64,000 nt of DNA from Secundilactobacillus oryzae JCM 18671 (GTDB lineage Bacteria; Bacillota; Bacilli; Lactobacillales; Lactobacillaceae): assembly GCF_000740055.1 (NCBI RefSeq), contig NZ_BBJM01000006.1, positions 1 through 64,000 on the forward strand. The letters run 5' to 3'. The position numbers and the translations under genes are program-made. Below the pieces are notes generated by a model. It was given only the letters and a program-made list of their open reading frames with translations. It made no database searches and had not been told where the DNA came from. Positions 26,153 to 35,634 of this stretch are shown here, piece by piece. How positions within the stretch are numbered: position 1 is the first letter of the stretch; each line of letters begins with the position of its first letter.

Positions 26153-27031
26153 TTACTCGTGTTGTTCTCCTGCTTCGAGGAGAACAATGTTTAATTCGCT
26201 TTGTGACACTAACCGTTGCTTCAAAAGGCGTCCGAGTGCCCGCTTAAATTGCCCCTTACTGATACCAAAGTAGGCCTTAATCTCAGCCGGGTCACTCTTA
26301 TCAGTAAATGGCAGCTGATGGTCATCTGCGTGCTTCAGGGAAGCTAAAATCATTTCGGCATCTTCACCAATAGCTTCATAGGCTCGGGGTTTCATCGATA
26401 GGTTCAATGAGCCGTCTGGATGAATACCAATGACACGCGCATGAACTTCCTGACCCAAACGAGGTTCTTCATCCCGCTCATTTGGATGAACGAAGCCCAG
26501 GTGGTAATCACTCGTGATCACCTTAGTTCCCGCTAACTTCAAACGGTAAACCGTAGCGGTCACGTCCTTGTTCGTCATCCGCTTATCGGCCGGTTGCGAA
26601 ATAGCATCAAAAATTGTTTCATCGGCTAATTCACCCCAGATTCGGTTTTTCTTATCTACTTTTAGTGAAATTAACAAACGGTCACCGGTTTGAGGCCAGA
26701 GCGTGTTAATCGTGGGTAAGTCATCCAGTGAAACGGCAATGTCTTTGTTTGGTAACCCAATATCGACGAAAACTCCTAGGCGACGTTGGGAGCGGACAAC
26801 CGTCCCAAAATCGTAATGGCCCACTTGGACCTTGGGTGCGTTTCTGGTGATTTGAAATTTATGGGATTCATTTTCGTACGTAAAGCCAGAAAATTGGCTC
26901 CCTAATTTCAGTGGTTTTAAGATTTCGGTTTTATCCAACTGGAAGGTTTCCCCATTCACTTGGACGAAGTAATACTTCTCGTTCTCGTCGGTTACCTTAC
27001 CCTGAATAATCCGACCTAATAACTCGTTCAT
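26153..27031 (-). CDS. cvfB: CvfB/YitL-type S1 RNA-binding protein
   Basis: A 292-residue protein of the CvfB family: S1-type OB domains followed by a C-terminal winged helix. The central S1 repeat reads YDFGTVVRSQRRLGVFVDIG near 73-92. The family helix KAYFGISKGQFKRALGRLLK lies near 252. In staphylococci CvfB influences expression of virulence factors through RNA binding. Its role in lactobacilli is unknown. First gene of cvfB-xerD. An inverted repeat lies in its upstream region. Confidence 0.88.
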   Translation of the reverse strand: MNELLGRIIQGKVTDENEKYYFVQVNGETFQLDKTEILKPLKLGSQFSGFTYENESHKFQITRNAPKVQVGHYDFGTVVRSQRRLGVFVDIGLPNKDIAVSLDDLPTINTLWPQTGDRLLISLKVDKKNRIWGELADETIFDAISQPADKRMTNKDVTATVYRLKLAGTKVITSDYHLGFVHPNERDEEPRLGQEVHARVIGIHPDGSLNLSMKPRAYEAIGEDAEMILASLKHADDHQLPFTDKSDPAEIKAYFGISKGQFKRALGRLLKQRLVSQSELNIVLLEAGEQHE

Positions 27032-27092
27032 CTAGATTCCTCGTTTCTTATCTTCTCGGTTAGTTCTTGCAGTGCCTTATTTTACACGTATT

Positions 27093-27110
27093 CACTCGAA
27101 TAAGCGAGTG
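27093..27110. repeat. Short inverted repeat upstream of cvfB
   Basis: CACTCG (27093-27098) and CGAGTG (27105-27110) flank six bases. On the minus strand TAAAAT follows about 10 bases later, so the repeat sits where a -35 region would be. It is an operator candidate only. Confidence 0.4.
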
Positions 27111-27153
27111 GGAAATGGGAGAAGGCCTAATTGTAAGGACAATTGACGGCACG

Positions 27154-27195
27154 AAAAAAAGCCCATGAGCAAAATCGAAATTTTGTCACAGACTT
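27154..27195 (-). terminator. Terminator of pyk
   Basis: A long imperfect hairpin centred on CAAAAT-TTCG-ATTTTG on the minus strand, closed by AGTC/GGCT and followed by seven T. Confidence 0.65.
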
Positions 27196-27214
27196 TTCGT
27201 CAATTGTTTAAAGA

Positions 27215-28972
27215 TTAAAGGGCGTTTGAAGCACCGTGATAAACGATACCGCGACGTGAGTCAACCGTAATCAATTCACCGTCAGAAATCTTTTCAGTAG
27301 CTGATGTAGCGCCAACGATAACTGGAATTCCCATTGAAATGCCAACAACCGCAGCGTGTGAAGTCAAGCCACCGTTTTCAACAACAACGGCACTAGACTT
27401 TTCAATAGCTGGCAAGTAATCCTTGTCAGTGTTCTTAGTGATCAAAATGCCACCTTCAACGGCTTTGCTGTTAGCTTCGTCAGCTGAGTTAGCAATAACG
27501 GCTTTACCAATGACAGTTTGGTCGCCGACACCTTGGCCTTGAACCAACTTTGAACCGATCAATTGGATCTTCATCAAGTTAGTTGTACCGCGTTCGCCAA
27601 CAGGCACACCGGCAGTAATCAAGATCAAGTCGCCTTCTTTAGCTAAGCCAGACTCAACAGCCTTAGCAGCAGCTAAATCAAACATTTCATCAGTGTTTGA
27701 TGGCTTTTCAACAACCATTGGGTAAACACCCCAGTTGACCATCAAACCACGACGAGTACGGTCATCAAATGTAATGGCAAGAATGTCAGCATCTGGACGG
27801 TACTTAGAAATCATACGAGCAGTGTAACCAGAAGAAGTAGCTGCAACGATTGTCTTAACGCCCAATGACTTAGCAACACGGGCTACAGAAGCACCGATTG
27901 ATTCAGTCACGTCACCGTTGATTTCAGCGATGTCAGCAACACCGAAGTTACGAAGTGCGTTTTCAGCCTTAACATCGATACGAGCCATAGTTGCAACGGC
28001 TTCAACTGGGTATTCACCGTTAGCACTTTCACCAGAAAGCATCGTAGCGTCAGTACCGTCAAATACGGCGTTGGCAACGTCAGAAGCTTCGGCACGTGTA
28101 GGACGTGGGTTTTCTTGCATTGAGTCTAACATTTGGGTAGCAGTAATAACTGGCTTACCTAATTGGTTACACTTACGGATCAATGTCTTTTGTACCAAAG
28201 GCACGTTTTCAGTTGGAATTTCAACACCCATGTCACCACGAGCAACCATCAAACCATCTGAAACCTTGATGATATCATCAAAGTTGTTGATACCTTCTTG
28301 TGATTCAATCTTAGGGAAGATTTGAACATGTTCCATGTTCTTTTCCTCTAATAACTTATGAATATCAAGCACATCTTGTGGCTTACGTACGAATGACGCA
28401 GCGATGAAGTTGATGTCATGATCCAAACCAAAACGAATATCGCTTGAGTCTTTTTCAGTGATACCAGGAAGGTTGATAGAAACACCAGGTGCGTTAACAC
28501 CCTTACGTGAACCTAAACGACCATCGTTTTGAACAGTAACAACTAATTCGCGGTTGGCTTCGTCCTTTTCGTCGATAAGCATGTCAAGCAAGCCATCATC
28601 GAATAAAACGTGTCCACCAACTTGAACGTCATCAAAAAGGCCAGGATAAGTAACAGCAATCTTTTCCTTAGTTCCTTCTAATGATTCGTCCATTGAAATC
28701 CGAAGTTGGTCACCAGTGTTGAATTGGATCTTACCTTCTTTTTGAACGGTCGTCCGAATTTCTGCACCTTTAGTATCGAGCATAAGACCAACTGTCTTAC
28801 CAGTAATCTTTTCTGCTTCGTGTACCTTTTCAATACGGTCTAGGTGTTCTGCGTGATCACCATGTGAAAAGTTAAAACGGAAAACATTTGCACCAGATTC
28901 GATTAACTTAACAATAATGTTAACATCGGTGCTGGCAGGACCAAGGGTACTTACGATCTTGGTTTTCTTCAT
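27215..28972 (-). CDS. pyk: Pyruvate kinase (with C-terminal PEP-utilising domain)
   Basis: Converts phosphoenolpyruvate and ADP to pyruvate and ATP, the last glycolytic step. The sequence begins KKTKIVSTLGPAS. The active-site block is IFPKIESQEGINNFDDI, and metal/phosphate ligands lie in MVARGDMGVEIP near 245. At 585 residues it carries the extra C-terminal domain (about 475-585) of Gram-positive enzymes, with GGLTSHAAVVG resembling the phosphohistidine motif of PEP-utilising enzymes. ATG 28972 was chosen. The gene stands alone with its own promoter, terminator and a cre-like site upstream. The usual partner pfkA is missing. Confidence 0.98.
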   Translation of the reverse strand: MKKTKIVSTLGPASTDVNIIVKLIESGANVFRFNFSHGDHAEHLDRIEKVHEAEKITGKTVGLMLDTKGAEIRTTVQKEGKIQFNTGDQLRISMDESLEGTKEKIAVTYPGLFDDVQVGGHVLFDDGLLDMLIDEKDEANRELVVTVQNDGRLGSRKGVNAPGVSINLPGITEKDSSDIRFGLDHDINFIAASFVRKPQDVLDIHKLLEEKNMEHVQIFPKIESQEGINNFDDIIKVSDGLMVARGDMGVEIPTENVPLVQKTLIRKCNQLGKPVITATQMLDSMQENPRPTRAEASDVANAVFDGTDATMLSGESANGEYPVEAVATMARIDVKAENALRNFGVADIAEINGDVTESIGASVARVAKSLGVKTIVAATSSGYTARMISKYRPDADILAITFDDRTRRGLMVNWGVYPMVVEKPSNTDEMFDLAAAKAVESGLAKEGDLILITAGVPVGERGTTNLMKIQLIGSKLVQGQGVGDQTVIGKAVIANSADEANSKAVEGGILITKNTDKDYLPAIEKSSAVVVENGGLTSHAAVVGISMGIPVIVGATSATEKISDGELITVDSRRGIVYHGASNAL

Positions 28973-29058
28973 AAGAATTATCTCTCCTTTAAGTTAAGTA
29001 TTACATCCCACTTGTAGGAACGATAAGTAGGAGGTCATACTTTTTTGATTCCGTTAGT

Positions 29059-29087
29059 ATTCTAGCACTTTTAAAATGGGTTGTCTT
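29059..29087 (-). promoter_or_regulatory. Promoter of pyk
   Basis: AAGACA (29082-29087), a 17-base spacer and TAGAAT (29059-29064) with the extended TGC before the -10, on the minus strand. Confidence 0.6.
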
Positions 29088-29110
29088 TACCCTTTGTCTG
29101 ATATTTCTCA

Positions 29111-29124
29111 AGTAACCGGTTTCA
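29111..29124 (-). promoter_or_regulatory. cre-like site upstream of pyk
   Basis: TGAAACCGGTTACT on the minus strand matches 13 of 14 positions of the CcpA consensus TGWAANCGNTNWCA. It lies about 24 bases upstream of the pyk -35, a position from which CcpA activates in other lactic acid bacteria. Confidence 0.5.
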
Positions 29125-29134
29125 TTTCAGAAAA

Positions 29135-29171
29135 ATAAAAAATCCACATTATTTTCTAACGAATGTGGATT
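29135..29171 (-). terminator. Terminator of dnaE
   Basis: AATCCACATT and AATGTGGATT form a perfect 10-base stem on the minus strand, followed by a T-rich run. Confidence 0.75.
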
Positions 29172-29181
29172 GAATTGTTGA

Positions 29182-32100
29182 TTATTTTTCCTGTAACACG
29201 ACATTGTTGGCACCCAAAAGCGTCACAAGTTGGTCCTTGAGGTCCGAAGCATCGGATAGCCACAGTTTTTGGTTCAAAAGCTGCTTCTCTTCGGTGACCG
29301 GCCGGTAAAGAATGACCGGTATTGATCCCGGAAACTGCCGTAAAATAGCAATCATCTCATCCCTCACCTCTTGATTATCATGGACCTCATCCATCCGGAT
29401 AAACCAGCGAGAGGTTGATTTTTTCTCAGCTGGTTTCGTAACCGATTGACTCGGCAGCTGAACTTCACTAGCTAATTGAACTTGGTCGGCCACGATTTGA
29501 ATCTCTCGTTGCTTTTCGACCTTTCCACGTACAACGATTACCTGTTCCTTAGTCAGCCAATCCGCCAGGTTCCGATACGTATTCGGAAAAATGGTGATAC
29601 TAATTTCGCCAGTCAAATCTTCACCGGTCACGAACGCCATTTGATCACCACGCTTGGTCCGGATCACTTTGACTCGTTTGACATATACGAGAATGGTGCA
29701 TGGTTTATTCAAAAAAAGGTCGCTCACCGCGGTCACGTTTAGTGCTTTAGCTAAATCTCGATACTCTTCAACAGGATGGCCAGATAAGTAGGCGCCTAAC
29801 ACCTGTTCTTCTTTATCTAATTTTTCAGAAAGTGATAAATCGGGTAATGGTCGAACCTTAGGCGCTAACTCTTCAAAGAGTTCAAGGCTTCCCCCACTAA
29901 GTTCAACACTACTTAAGAACTCGGGTAAAGCGTTAATCAGCTCGGCTCGGTTGGCCCCCAATGAGTCAAACACTCCCGCATAAATCAAATTTTCAATTAA
30001 CTCCTGCTTTTGCCACTTACTACCGATGCGCATCAAGAACTCGTAAAAACTATTGAATCTGCCTTTTTCCCGCCGTTCCTCCAGCAGGTCCCGAAGAAAA
30101 TCACGGCGAACTCCTTTGATTGAAGCCAAACCAAAGCGAATTTGGTCATCCTTAGCTTGATAGTAGGCGCTACTTTGATTAATGTCGGGTGACACCACCT
30201 GGACCTCATGCTGTTTAGCTTCCATCAAATAAACTTTAGTTTTGGCTGGATTATTCATCACCGAATTCAACAGTGCGGCATAGAAAGCCGTTTGATAGTG
30301 GACTTTCAAGTAGGCCATCTCAAACGCCATTTTACTATAGGCGACCGCATGCGACCGGTTAAACCCATAATTAGCAAATCGGTCAATATAATCAAACGTT
30401 TTCTCAGCAACTGCAGACGAATAACCCAGCTTGGCAGCCCCCGCCATGAACTTTTCCTTCATGGCATCCATCGTGGCTTTCTTTTTCTTACTCATAGCTC
30501 GGCGGAGCAAATCAGCTTCTCCAAGACTGAAGCCGGCCATCTTAGACGCCACCTGCATAACTTGTTCTTGGTAGACAATGATGCCGTAAGTATTAGCTAA
30601 AATGGGTTTCAACGAATCATCTGGATAAGTGACGGGTTCCTGACCATTTTTACGCTTAATAAAGTTATCGATATTATCCATTGGGCCGGGACGATACAAC
30701 GCGTTCACGGCCGCAACCAGTTCAAAGCTGTCCGGTTTTAGTCGTTTTAAGACGCCCTTAATTCCGTTCGATTCAAATTGGAAAACGCCGTTCGTATCTC
30801 CCTTTGCAAACGCAGCTAACGTTGCAGAATCGCTGAGATCAACATTTTGAACGTTAAAAGCAGGATACCCCTGTCGCTTAATCGTTTGCAGGGCATCCGC
30901 CATGATACCAAGGTTACGTAGCCCTAGAAAATCCATCTTCAGCAGTCCCACCCGCTCGACAATGTCCTTAGCGTATTGGGTCATCATCATGGTTTCGGAA
31001 CCACTTTGCAGTGGCACTAGATCAACGAGTGGTTCATCGCTTAACACAATTCCAGCCGCATGAGTCGAATAGTGACGAGGTAAGCCTTCCAGCTTACTAG
31101 CCGTTTCAAACAGCGTCTTATTGACTTCACTATCACTAATTAGATTCTTCAATTTTTGCGACTGGTTGAGCGCTTCTTTCAAACTAACGTGGAGGACACT
31201 TGGAATTGCCCGGCTCCACTCGGCTAGCTCAGTTGTCGATAAACCAAAGACTCGGCCAACGTCTCGAATAGCTTGTTTAGCCGCCAACGTCCCAAAGGTA
31301 ATAATTTGGGCCACTTTTTGGTGCCCGTATTTTTGGTGAACGTATTCCAGAATCTCCTCCCGACGATTGTCGGGGATGTCCAGATCAATATCCGGCATCT
31401 GAGCGCGCTCTTCGTTCAAAAACCGTTCGAACAGTAAGTCGTACTCTAACGGATCAACATCCGTGATATTCAAAACGTACGCGACCAGCGACCCGGCAGC
31501 AGACCCCCGACCAGGTCCGGTAGTGACACCAGTTTCGTGTGCGTGACGAATAACATCCCAAATAATAAGGAAATAATCGTCGAAGCCCATTTTATTAATG
31601 ACTCCCAGCTCTCGTGATAACCGTTGCTCATAATCAGCCGTTTTGTGCTGATGAGGCCGGTCCGCAAGGCGTTTTTTCAAGCCAATTTGGCACTGTTCTA
31701 GCAAAAAGGCTTGGCTAGATGTCCCGTTTGACGTTTGAAACTTAGGTAATCGTGGTTGTTGGAACTTTAGTGTGACGTTACTAGCTTCAGCGATTTTGCT
31801 GGTGTTTTGCGCTGCTTCACGCAAGTTAGCTTCAACAAACGCTGATTCAAACTCCGCAGCGGGCTTAAGCCAATGTTCCCCATTTTTTTGAGTAAGTTGA
31901 CCAATGTTGCTAATTGTTTCGCCATCCTTAATTGCCCGTAGCACTTCAATACTAAAGTGATCGGTCGCATCAAGGTAATTGACCCGTGGTAAGGCAACTA
32001 GTTGAATGCGATAGTCTGCGGCGATTTTAGCAAGCAAATCACGATAAGCCAATGAATCAGTCACATCAACGCCAGCATAGAGGCTATCGGTATCAATCAC

Positions 32101-32553
32101 GGCTTTTATCTCTGTTATGAGCTGGTCGATCTGCTCGGTATTGCGGTTCATCACCAGATCGTTTAATTCTGAATCATTAGGCATAATGTAGAATAACCCA
32201 GTCAAATAAGGTGCAATTTGCTTAAAGGTTAGTGTGTCGCCAATCGTATTTTTGAGCGTCGTCAGCTTCATTAAGTTCTGGTAACCGACATTGGTTTTGG
32301 CAATTAAAATTGTTGAATAAGTTTTATCAAAATTAAGGCTGCCCTGCAGCGTTAGGCGAAGACCGATGAGTGGCTTAATTCCATTTTTTAAACAGGCGTT
32401 ATAAAAATCGACGGCCCCGTACATGACTTGATTATCGGTCAAGGCGATGGCCTGGTAGCCCCGGGCTTTAGCGGTGCTCACCAATTGGTCGATTGTGGTG
32501 GTACTTTGGAGTAAACTAAAGGTGCTAATAACTTGCAATGGAACAAAGCTCAT
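29182..32553 (-). CDS. dnaE: DNA polymerase III alpha subunit DnaE
   Basis: Replicative polymerase which, in low-GC Gram-positives, works beside PolC, mainly extending lagging-strand primers. An N-terminal PHP domain (VPLQVISTFSLLQS onward), the polymerase active-site segment MPDIDLDIPDNRR near 390, a helix-hairpin-helix region (TYGIIVYQEQVMQVASKMAG) and a C-terminal OB fold are visible. Of three in-frame ATGs, 32553 (1123 residues) has the best-spaced ribosome binding site. It faces a small divergent membrane-protein gene, and pyk follows downstream. Confidence 0.96.
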   Translation of the reverse strand: MSFVPLQVISTFSLLQSTTTIDQLVSTAKARGYQAIALTDNQVMYGAVDFYNACLKNGIKPLIGLRLTLQGSLNFDKTYSTILIAKTNVGYQNLMKLTTLKNTIGDTLTFKQIAPYLTGLFYIMPNDSELNDLVMNRNTEQIDQLITEIKAVIDTDSLYAGVDVTDSLAYRDLLAKIAADYRIQLVALPRVNYLDATDHFSIEVLRAIKDGETISNIGQLTQKNGEHWLKPAAEFESAFVEANLREAAQNTSKIAEASNVTLKFQQPRLPKFQTSNGTSSQAFLLEQCQIGLKKRLADRPHQHKTADYEQRLSRELGVINKMGFDDYFLIIWDVIRHAHETGVTTGPGRGSAAGSLVAYVLNITDVDPLEYDLLFERFLNEERAQMPDIDLDIPDNRREEILEYVHQKYGHQKVAQIITFGTLAAKQAIRDVGRVFGLSTTELAEWSRAIPSVLHVSLKEALNQSQKLKNLISDSEVNKTLFETASKLEGLPRHYSTHAAGIVLSDEPLVDLVPLQSGSETMMMTQYAKDIVERVGLLKMDFLGLRNLGIMADALQTIKRQGYPAFNVQNVDLSDSATLAAFAKGDTNGVFQFESNGIKGVLKRLKPDSFELVAAVNALYRPGPMDNIDNFIKRKNGQEPVTYPDDSLKPILANTYGIIVYQEQVMQVASKMAGFSLGEADLLRRAMSKKKKATMDAMKEKFMAGAAKLGYSSAVAEKTFDYIDRFANYGFNRSHAVAYSKMAFEMAYLKVHYQTAFYAALLNSVMNNPAKTKVYLMEAKQHEVQVVSPDINQSSAYYQAKDDQIRFGLASIKGVRRDFLRDLLEERREKGRFNSFYEFLMRIGSKWQKQELIENLIYAGVFDSLGANRAELINALPEFLSSVELSGGSLELFEELAPKVRPLPDLSLSEKLDKEEQVLGAYLSGHPVEEYRDLAKALNVTAVSDLFLNKPCTILVYVKRVKVIRTKRGDQMAFVTGEDLTGEISITIFPNTYRNLADWLTKEQVIVVRGKVEKQREIQIVADQVQLASEVQLPSQSVTKPAEKKSTSRWFIRMDEVHDNQEVRDEMIAILRQFPGSIPVILYRPVTEEKQLLNQKLWLSDASDLKDQLVTLLGANNVVLQEK

Positions 32554-32617
32554 TTCCCTCATCCTTTCTGTTGCCATTATACCAAACCCATCCCCAAACG
32601 TTTTGGTAAATATAGAA

Positions 32618-32645
32618 TTGCATTTTTAAGTTTCTGTGCTAAAAT
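32618..32645 (+). promoter_or_regulatory. Promoter of the DUF2929-type gene
   Basis: TTGCAT (32618-32623), a 16-base spacer and TAAAAT (32640-32645) with TGC before the -10. Confidence 0.5.
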
Positions 32646-32670
32646 TTTAATGATTGAGAGGTGCAACTCG

Positions 32671-32853
32671 ATGAAAATTATTGAAGCAAATCTCGTTGTT
32701 ATTTTCTGGGCATTCATTTTCGGTGAAGTTATCGGTTATATCGGTAGTAAGCTTGAAGTGATGACGTACAGTCCATTAACCATTGGTATTGTTGCCGTTA
32801 TCGTCGGCCTCGTCTTCACAAATGGCTTAAAGCTATTAGGACGCGCAGATTAA
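32671..32853 (+). CDS. Small membrane protein, DUF2929/YjzD-type
   Basis: A 60-residue protein with two predicted membrane helices (about 6-24 and 32-52). FWAFIFGEVIGYIGSKLEVM is the DUF2929-like core. Function is unknown. ATG 32671 follows GAGAGGTG. The longer upstream frame has no ribosome binding site and overlaps dnaE in antisense. It sits divergent from dnaE with its own promoter and ends in a terminator shared with clpB. Confidence 0.78.
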   Translation: MKIIEANLVVIFWAFIFGEVIGYIGSKLEVMTYSPLTIGIVAVIVGLVFTNGLKLLGRAD

Positions 32854-32870
32854 AACAATTAGAACAAACA

Positions 32871-32911
32871 AAAAGAACCGAAACTCATTAACTGAGTTTT
32901 GGTTCTTTTTT
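32871..32911. terminator. Bidirectional terminator between DUF2929-type gene and clpB
   Basis: AAAAGAACC-AAACTCA pairs with TGAGTTT-GGTTCTTTT around one mismatch, with a 5-base loop and tails of A and T on opposite sides. Confidence 0.85.
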
Positions 32912-32913
32912 AT

Positions 32914-35502
32914 TTACTTAACGTTAAAGATAAGCTGATCATCAGCCACATCAATGACAACTGAATCGTTTGGCTTAATTTTATTGCCAATTAATAGGCG
33001 TGCCAGTGGCGTTTCAACCTCGTTGGTAATCAAACGGCTTAATGGTCGGGCACCATATGCAGGTTCATACCCTGCTTCGGCTATCCACTTCTCAGCCGCT
33101 TCGGTAATGGTTAATTGAATGTTTTGATCTGCCAATCGCTTGGACAATCCTTCAATCAATTTACCGACAATTTGCGTCACTTCTGAAATTGAGAGTGGCG
33201 TGAACATGATGGTATCGTCGATTCGGTTTAAGAATTCTGGTCGGAACGTTTGCTTGAGCACTTGGTCAACCTTATCCTTGGCTTCCGTCGAAATGATGCC
33301 GTGTTCATCGGTGCCATCCAGTAAAATCTCGGAGCCCAGGTTGGAGGTCATGATCAAGATTGTATTCTTGAAATCGACAGTGTGTCCTTGACCATCCGTC
33401 AATCGACCATCATCCAAGACCTGAAGTAAGACGTTGAACACATCGGGGTGCGCCTTTTCTACCTCGTCAAACAAGACAATGGCATAGGGATGACGACGAA
33501 CGGCTTCCGTCAGTTGTCCGCCCTCTTCGTAACCAACGTATCCGGGCGCCGCACCGACTAGCCGGGAAACTGATTCTTTTTCCATATATTCACTCATGTC
33601 GATTCGAACCATTTCCTGTTCAGAATCAAAGAGGTCTTCAGCCAGCGCCTTAGCTAATTCAGTCTTACCAACCCCGGTCGGACCAAGGAAGAGGAAGGAG
33701 CCCAGTGGCCGACTTGGGTTTTGCAATCCTGCTCGTGAACGGAGAACGGCATCCGCAACCGCGGTCACGGCTTGGTCTTGACCAACCACGCGTTGATGTA
33801 GGTTATCTGCTAAATGCAGTAACTTATCTCGTTCACTCTGAACTAACTTAGCGACCGGAATGCCAGTAATTCGAGCAACCGCCGCCGCAATTTCGTTTTC
33901 AGTGACTGACTCTTCCACCAACCACTCACCGGAATGATCAGTGGCCTCCATATCAGCGAGTTCCTTTTGAAGTTTAGGAATCGTACCGTGTTGGAGCACC
34001 GCAGCTTTATCCAAGTCGTAGCGACTTTCTGCGTCTTCCAAATCATGTTGTGCTTTGTCCAGCTCGGCCTTCTTTTGTGACAAGGCATCCAGAGACTTCT
34101 TTTCTTGATCCCAACGCGCTGCCAAATTAGTCACGGTTTCTTTGGTATCCGCTAATTCTTTTTGTAATTTCTCCAAACGTGCTTTCGACTCAGCATCCGT
34201 TTCTTGCTTGAGGGCGCGTTCTTCGACTTCCATCCGCATCAACTTCCGACGCGCTTGGTCTAATTCCGTTGGCGCAGAGTTCATGGCAACCCGAATTGTG
34301 GCCGAAGCCTCATCAATTAAGTCAATCGCCTTATCAGGTAAGAAGCGATCGGTGATATAGCGATCGGATAACTTGGCTGCTGCAATCAACGCGTTATCGT
34401 GAATCCGAACACCATGGTGAATTTCAAATCGTTCACGTAGTCCACGCAAGATGGTCACTGTATCTTCCACGCTAGGCTCAGAAACAAGGACCCGTTGGAA
34501 CCGTCGCTCGAGTGCCTGATCCTTTTCAAGGTATTGGCGATATTCATCTAGGGTTGTTGCCCCAATCAAGTGAAGCTCCCCTCGCGCCAACATTGGTTTC
34601 AACAGGTTGCCAGCATCCATGCTGCCTTCCGTCTTCCCAGCGCCGACGATATTATGAATTTCATCGATGAACATGATGATACTGCCATCGCTCTTTTTAA
34701 CTTCTTTTAGAACCGACTTCAAACGTTCTTCAAATTCACCACGGTACTTCGCCCCGGCAATTAATGATCCCATATCTAACGAGAAAATGGTTTTGTTTTT
34801 CAAGTTTTCGGGGACGTCACCCTTCACAATTCGTTGGGCCAATCCTTCAATGATAGCCGTTTTACCGACACCAGGTTCCCCAATTAAAATTGGATTATTT
34901 TTGGTTTTCCGAGAGAGAATCCGGATGACGGATAAGATTTCTTCGTCTCGACCAATGATGGGATCCATTTTACCGGAGCGCATTGCTTTAACTAAATCTG
35001 TGCCATACTTCTCCAGAGCTTGGTAATTATCCTCTTGGTTCTTAGATGTGACGCGTTCGCCACTTCGAATAGATTCAACGGCATTTCGCATCATTTGCTC
35101 CGTCACGCCAGCCGACTTAATGAAACTAGTCAGCTTCTCACCATTCAATTGCATCAACGCAATCGCGAGGGTGTCGGTGGCAATATAATCGTCGTGAAAA
35201 TCACGTTGAATTTGCTCCGCCTTTTGGAACAGCGATAAGGCGTTTGGCGATAACGTTTGACCATATGTGACGTTGTCGCCTTCGACCACACTAATTTCAT
35301 CAAGTTCTCGATCAATTTCGGTTTCAGTGGCTTTTAAGTCGACACCAGCTTTGCTAAAAATTTCTCGAACTAGTTCACCTGGTTGCAACATCAGTTTAAA
35401 CAGGTGTGAAACATTAATAGCCTGGTGCTTTCGAGTTACCGCAACCTGTCGAGCCTCGTTAATCACATCCACAACTGCTTGTGTCATTTGATCTGGATTC
35501 AT
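32914..35502 (-). CDS. clpB: ATP-dependent disaggregase ClpB
   Basis: Hsp100 chaperone that resolves protein aggregates with DnaK. It has an N-terminal repeat domain (1-145), a first AAA domain with GEPGVGKTA near 205 and [13 protein letters not shown], a coiled-coil middle domain (about 410-520) and a second AAA domain with GPTGVGKTE near 600. The IGF/ClpP-docking loop of ClpA/ClpX is absent, as expected. ATG 35502 (862 residues) has GGAGGGTG before it. A further ATG six codons upstream lies on the Shine-Dalgarno. A CtsR-type operator covers the promoter. Confidence 0.97.
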   Translation of the reverse strand: MNPDQMTQAVVDVINEARQVAVTRKHQAINVSHLFKLMLQPGELVREIFSKAGVDLKATETEIDRELDEISVVEGDNVTYGQTLSPNALSLFQKAEQIQRDFHDDYIATDTLAIALMQLNGEKLTSFIKSAGVTEQMMRNAVESIRSGERVTSKNQEDNYQALEKYGTDLVKAMRSGKMDPIIGRDEEILSVIRILSRKTKNNPILIGEPGVGKTAIIEGLAQRIVKGDVPENLKNKTIFSLDMGSLIAGAKYRGEFEERLKSVLKEVKKSDGSIIMFIDEIHNIVGAGKTEGSMDAGNLLKPMLARGELHLIGATTLDEYRQYLEKDQALERRFQRVLVSEPSVEDTVTILRGLRERFEIHHGVRIHDNALIAAAKLSDRYITDRFLPDKAIDLIDEASATIRVAMNSAPTELDQARRKLMRMEVEERALKQETDAESKARLEKLQKELADTKETVTNLAARWDQEKKSLDALSQKKAELDKAQHDLEDAESRYDLDKAAVLQHGTIPKLQKELADMEATDHSGEWLVEESVTENEIAAAVARITGIPVAKLVQSERDKLLHLADNLHQRVVGQDQAVTAVADAVLRSRAGLQNPSRPLGSFLFLGPTGVGKTELAKALAEDLFDSEQEMVRIDMSEYMEKESVSRLVGAAPGYVGYEEGGQLTEAVRRHPYAIVLFDEVEKAHPDVFNVLLQVLDDGRLTDGQGHTVDFKNTILIMTSNLGSEILLDGTDEHGIISTEAKDKVDQVLKQTFRPEFLNRIDDTIMFTPLSISEVTQIVGKLIEGLSKRLADQNIQLTITEAAEKWIAEAGYEPAYGARPLSRLITNEVETPLARLLIGNKIKPNDSVVIDVADDQLIFNVK

Positions 35503-35545
35503 TAAACTTTCACCCTCCATTTATTCAAATTCTTACGATACCGTG

Positions 35546-35595
35546 ATTTTAACATAGGAAAAAGGTCAGGTGTTAAAATTTGACCTTTCTTGACC
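35546..35595 (-). promoter_or_regulatory. clpB promoter with CtsR-type operator
   Basis: On the minus strand GGTCAAGAAAGGTCAAA (35579-35595) matches the tandem-heptad CtsR box. A further inverted TGACCTTT/AAAGGTCA pairing reaches 35561. TGTTAAAAT is an extended -10 (35546-35554). The box therefore overlaps the -35 region, consistent with heat-shock repression by CtsR. Confidence 0.8.
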
Positions 35596-35604
35596 TTTTT
35601 TTAA

Positions 35605-35630
35605 TAAAAAAGGACGGTCCCCCGTCCTCT
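35605..35630 (-). terminator. Terminator of pepT
   Basis: GGACGG and CCGTCC form a perfect stem with a 4-base loop on the minus strand, followed by six T. Confidence 0.8.
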
Positions 35631-35634
35631 GCGC

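Noticed and set aside
27918-28325. 135-codon plus-strand frame opposite pyk
   Set aside because: It arises from the strong codon bias of pyk on the other strand. No start signal or domain.
32533-32670. Upstream 46-codon extension of the DUF2929-type gene
   Set aside because: It runs through the dnaE start and the promoter of the small gene, and has no ribosome binding site. ATG 32671 has one.
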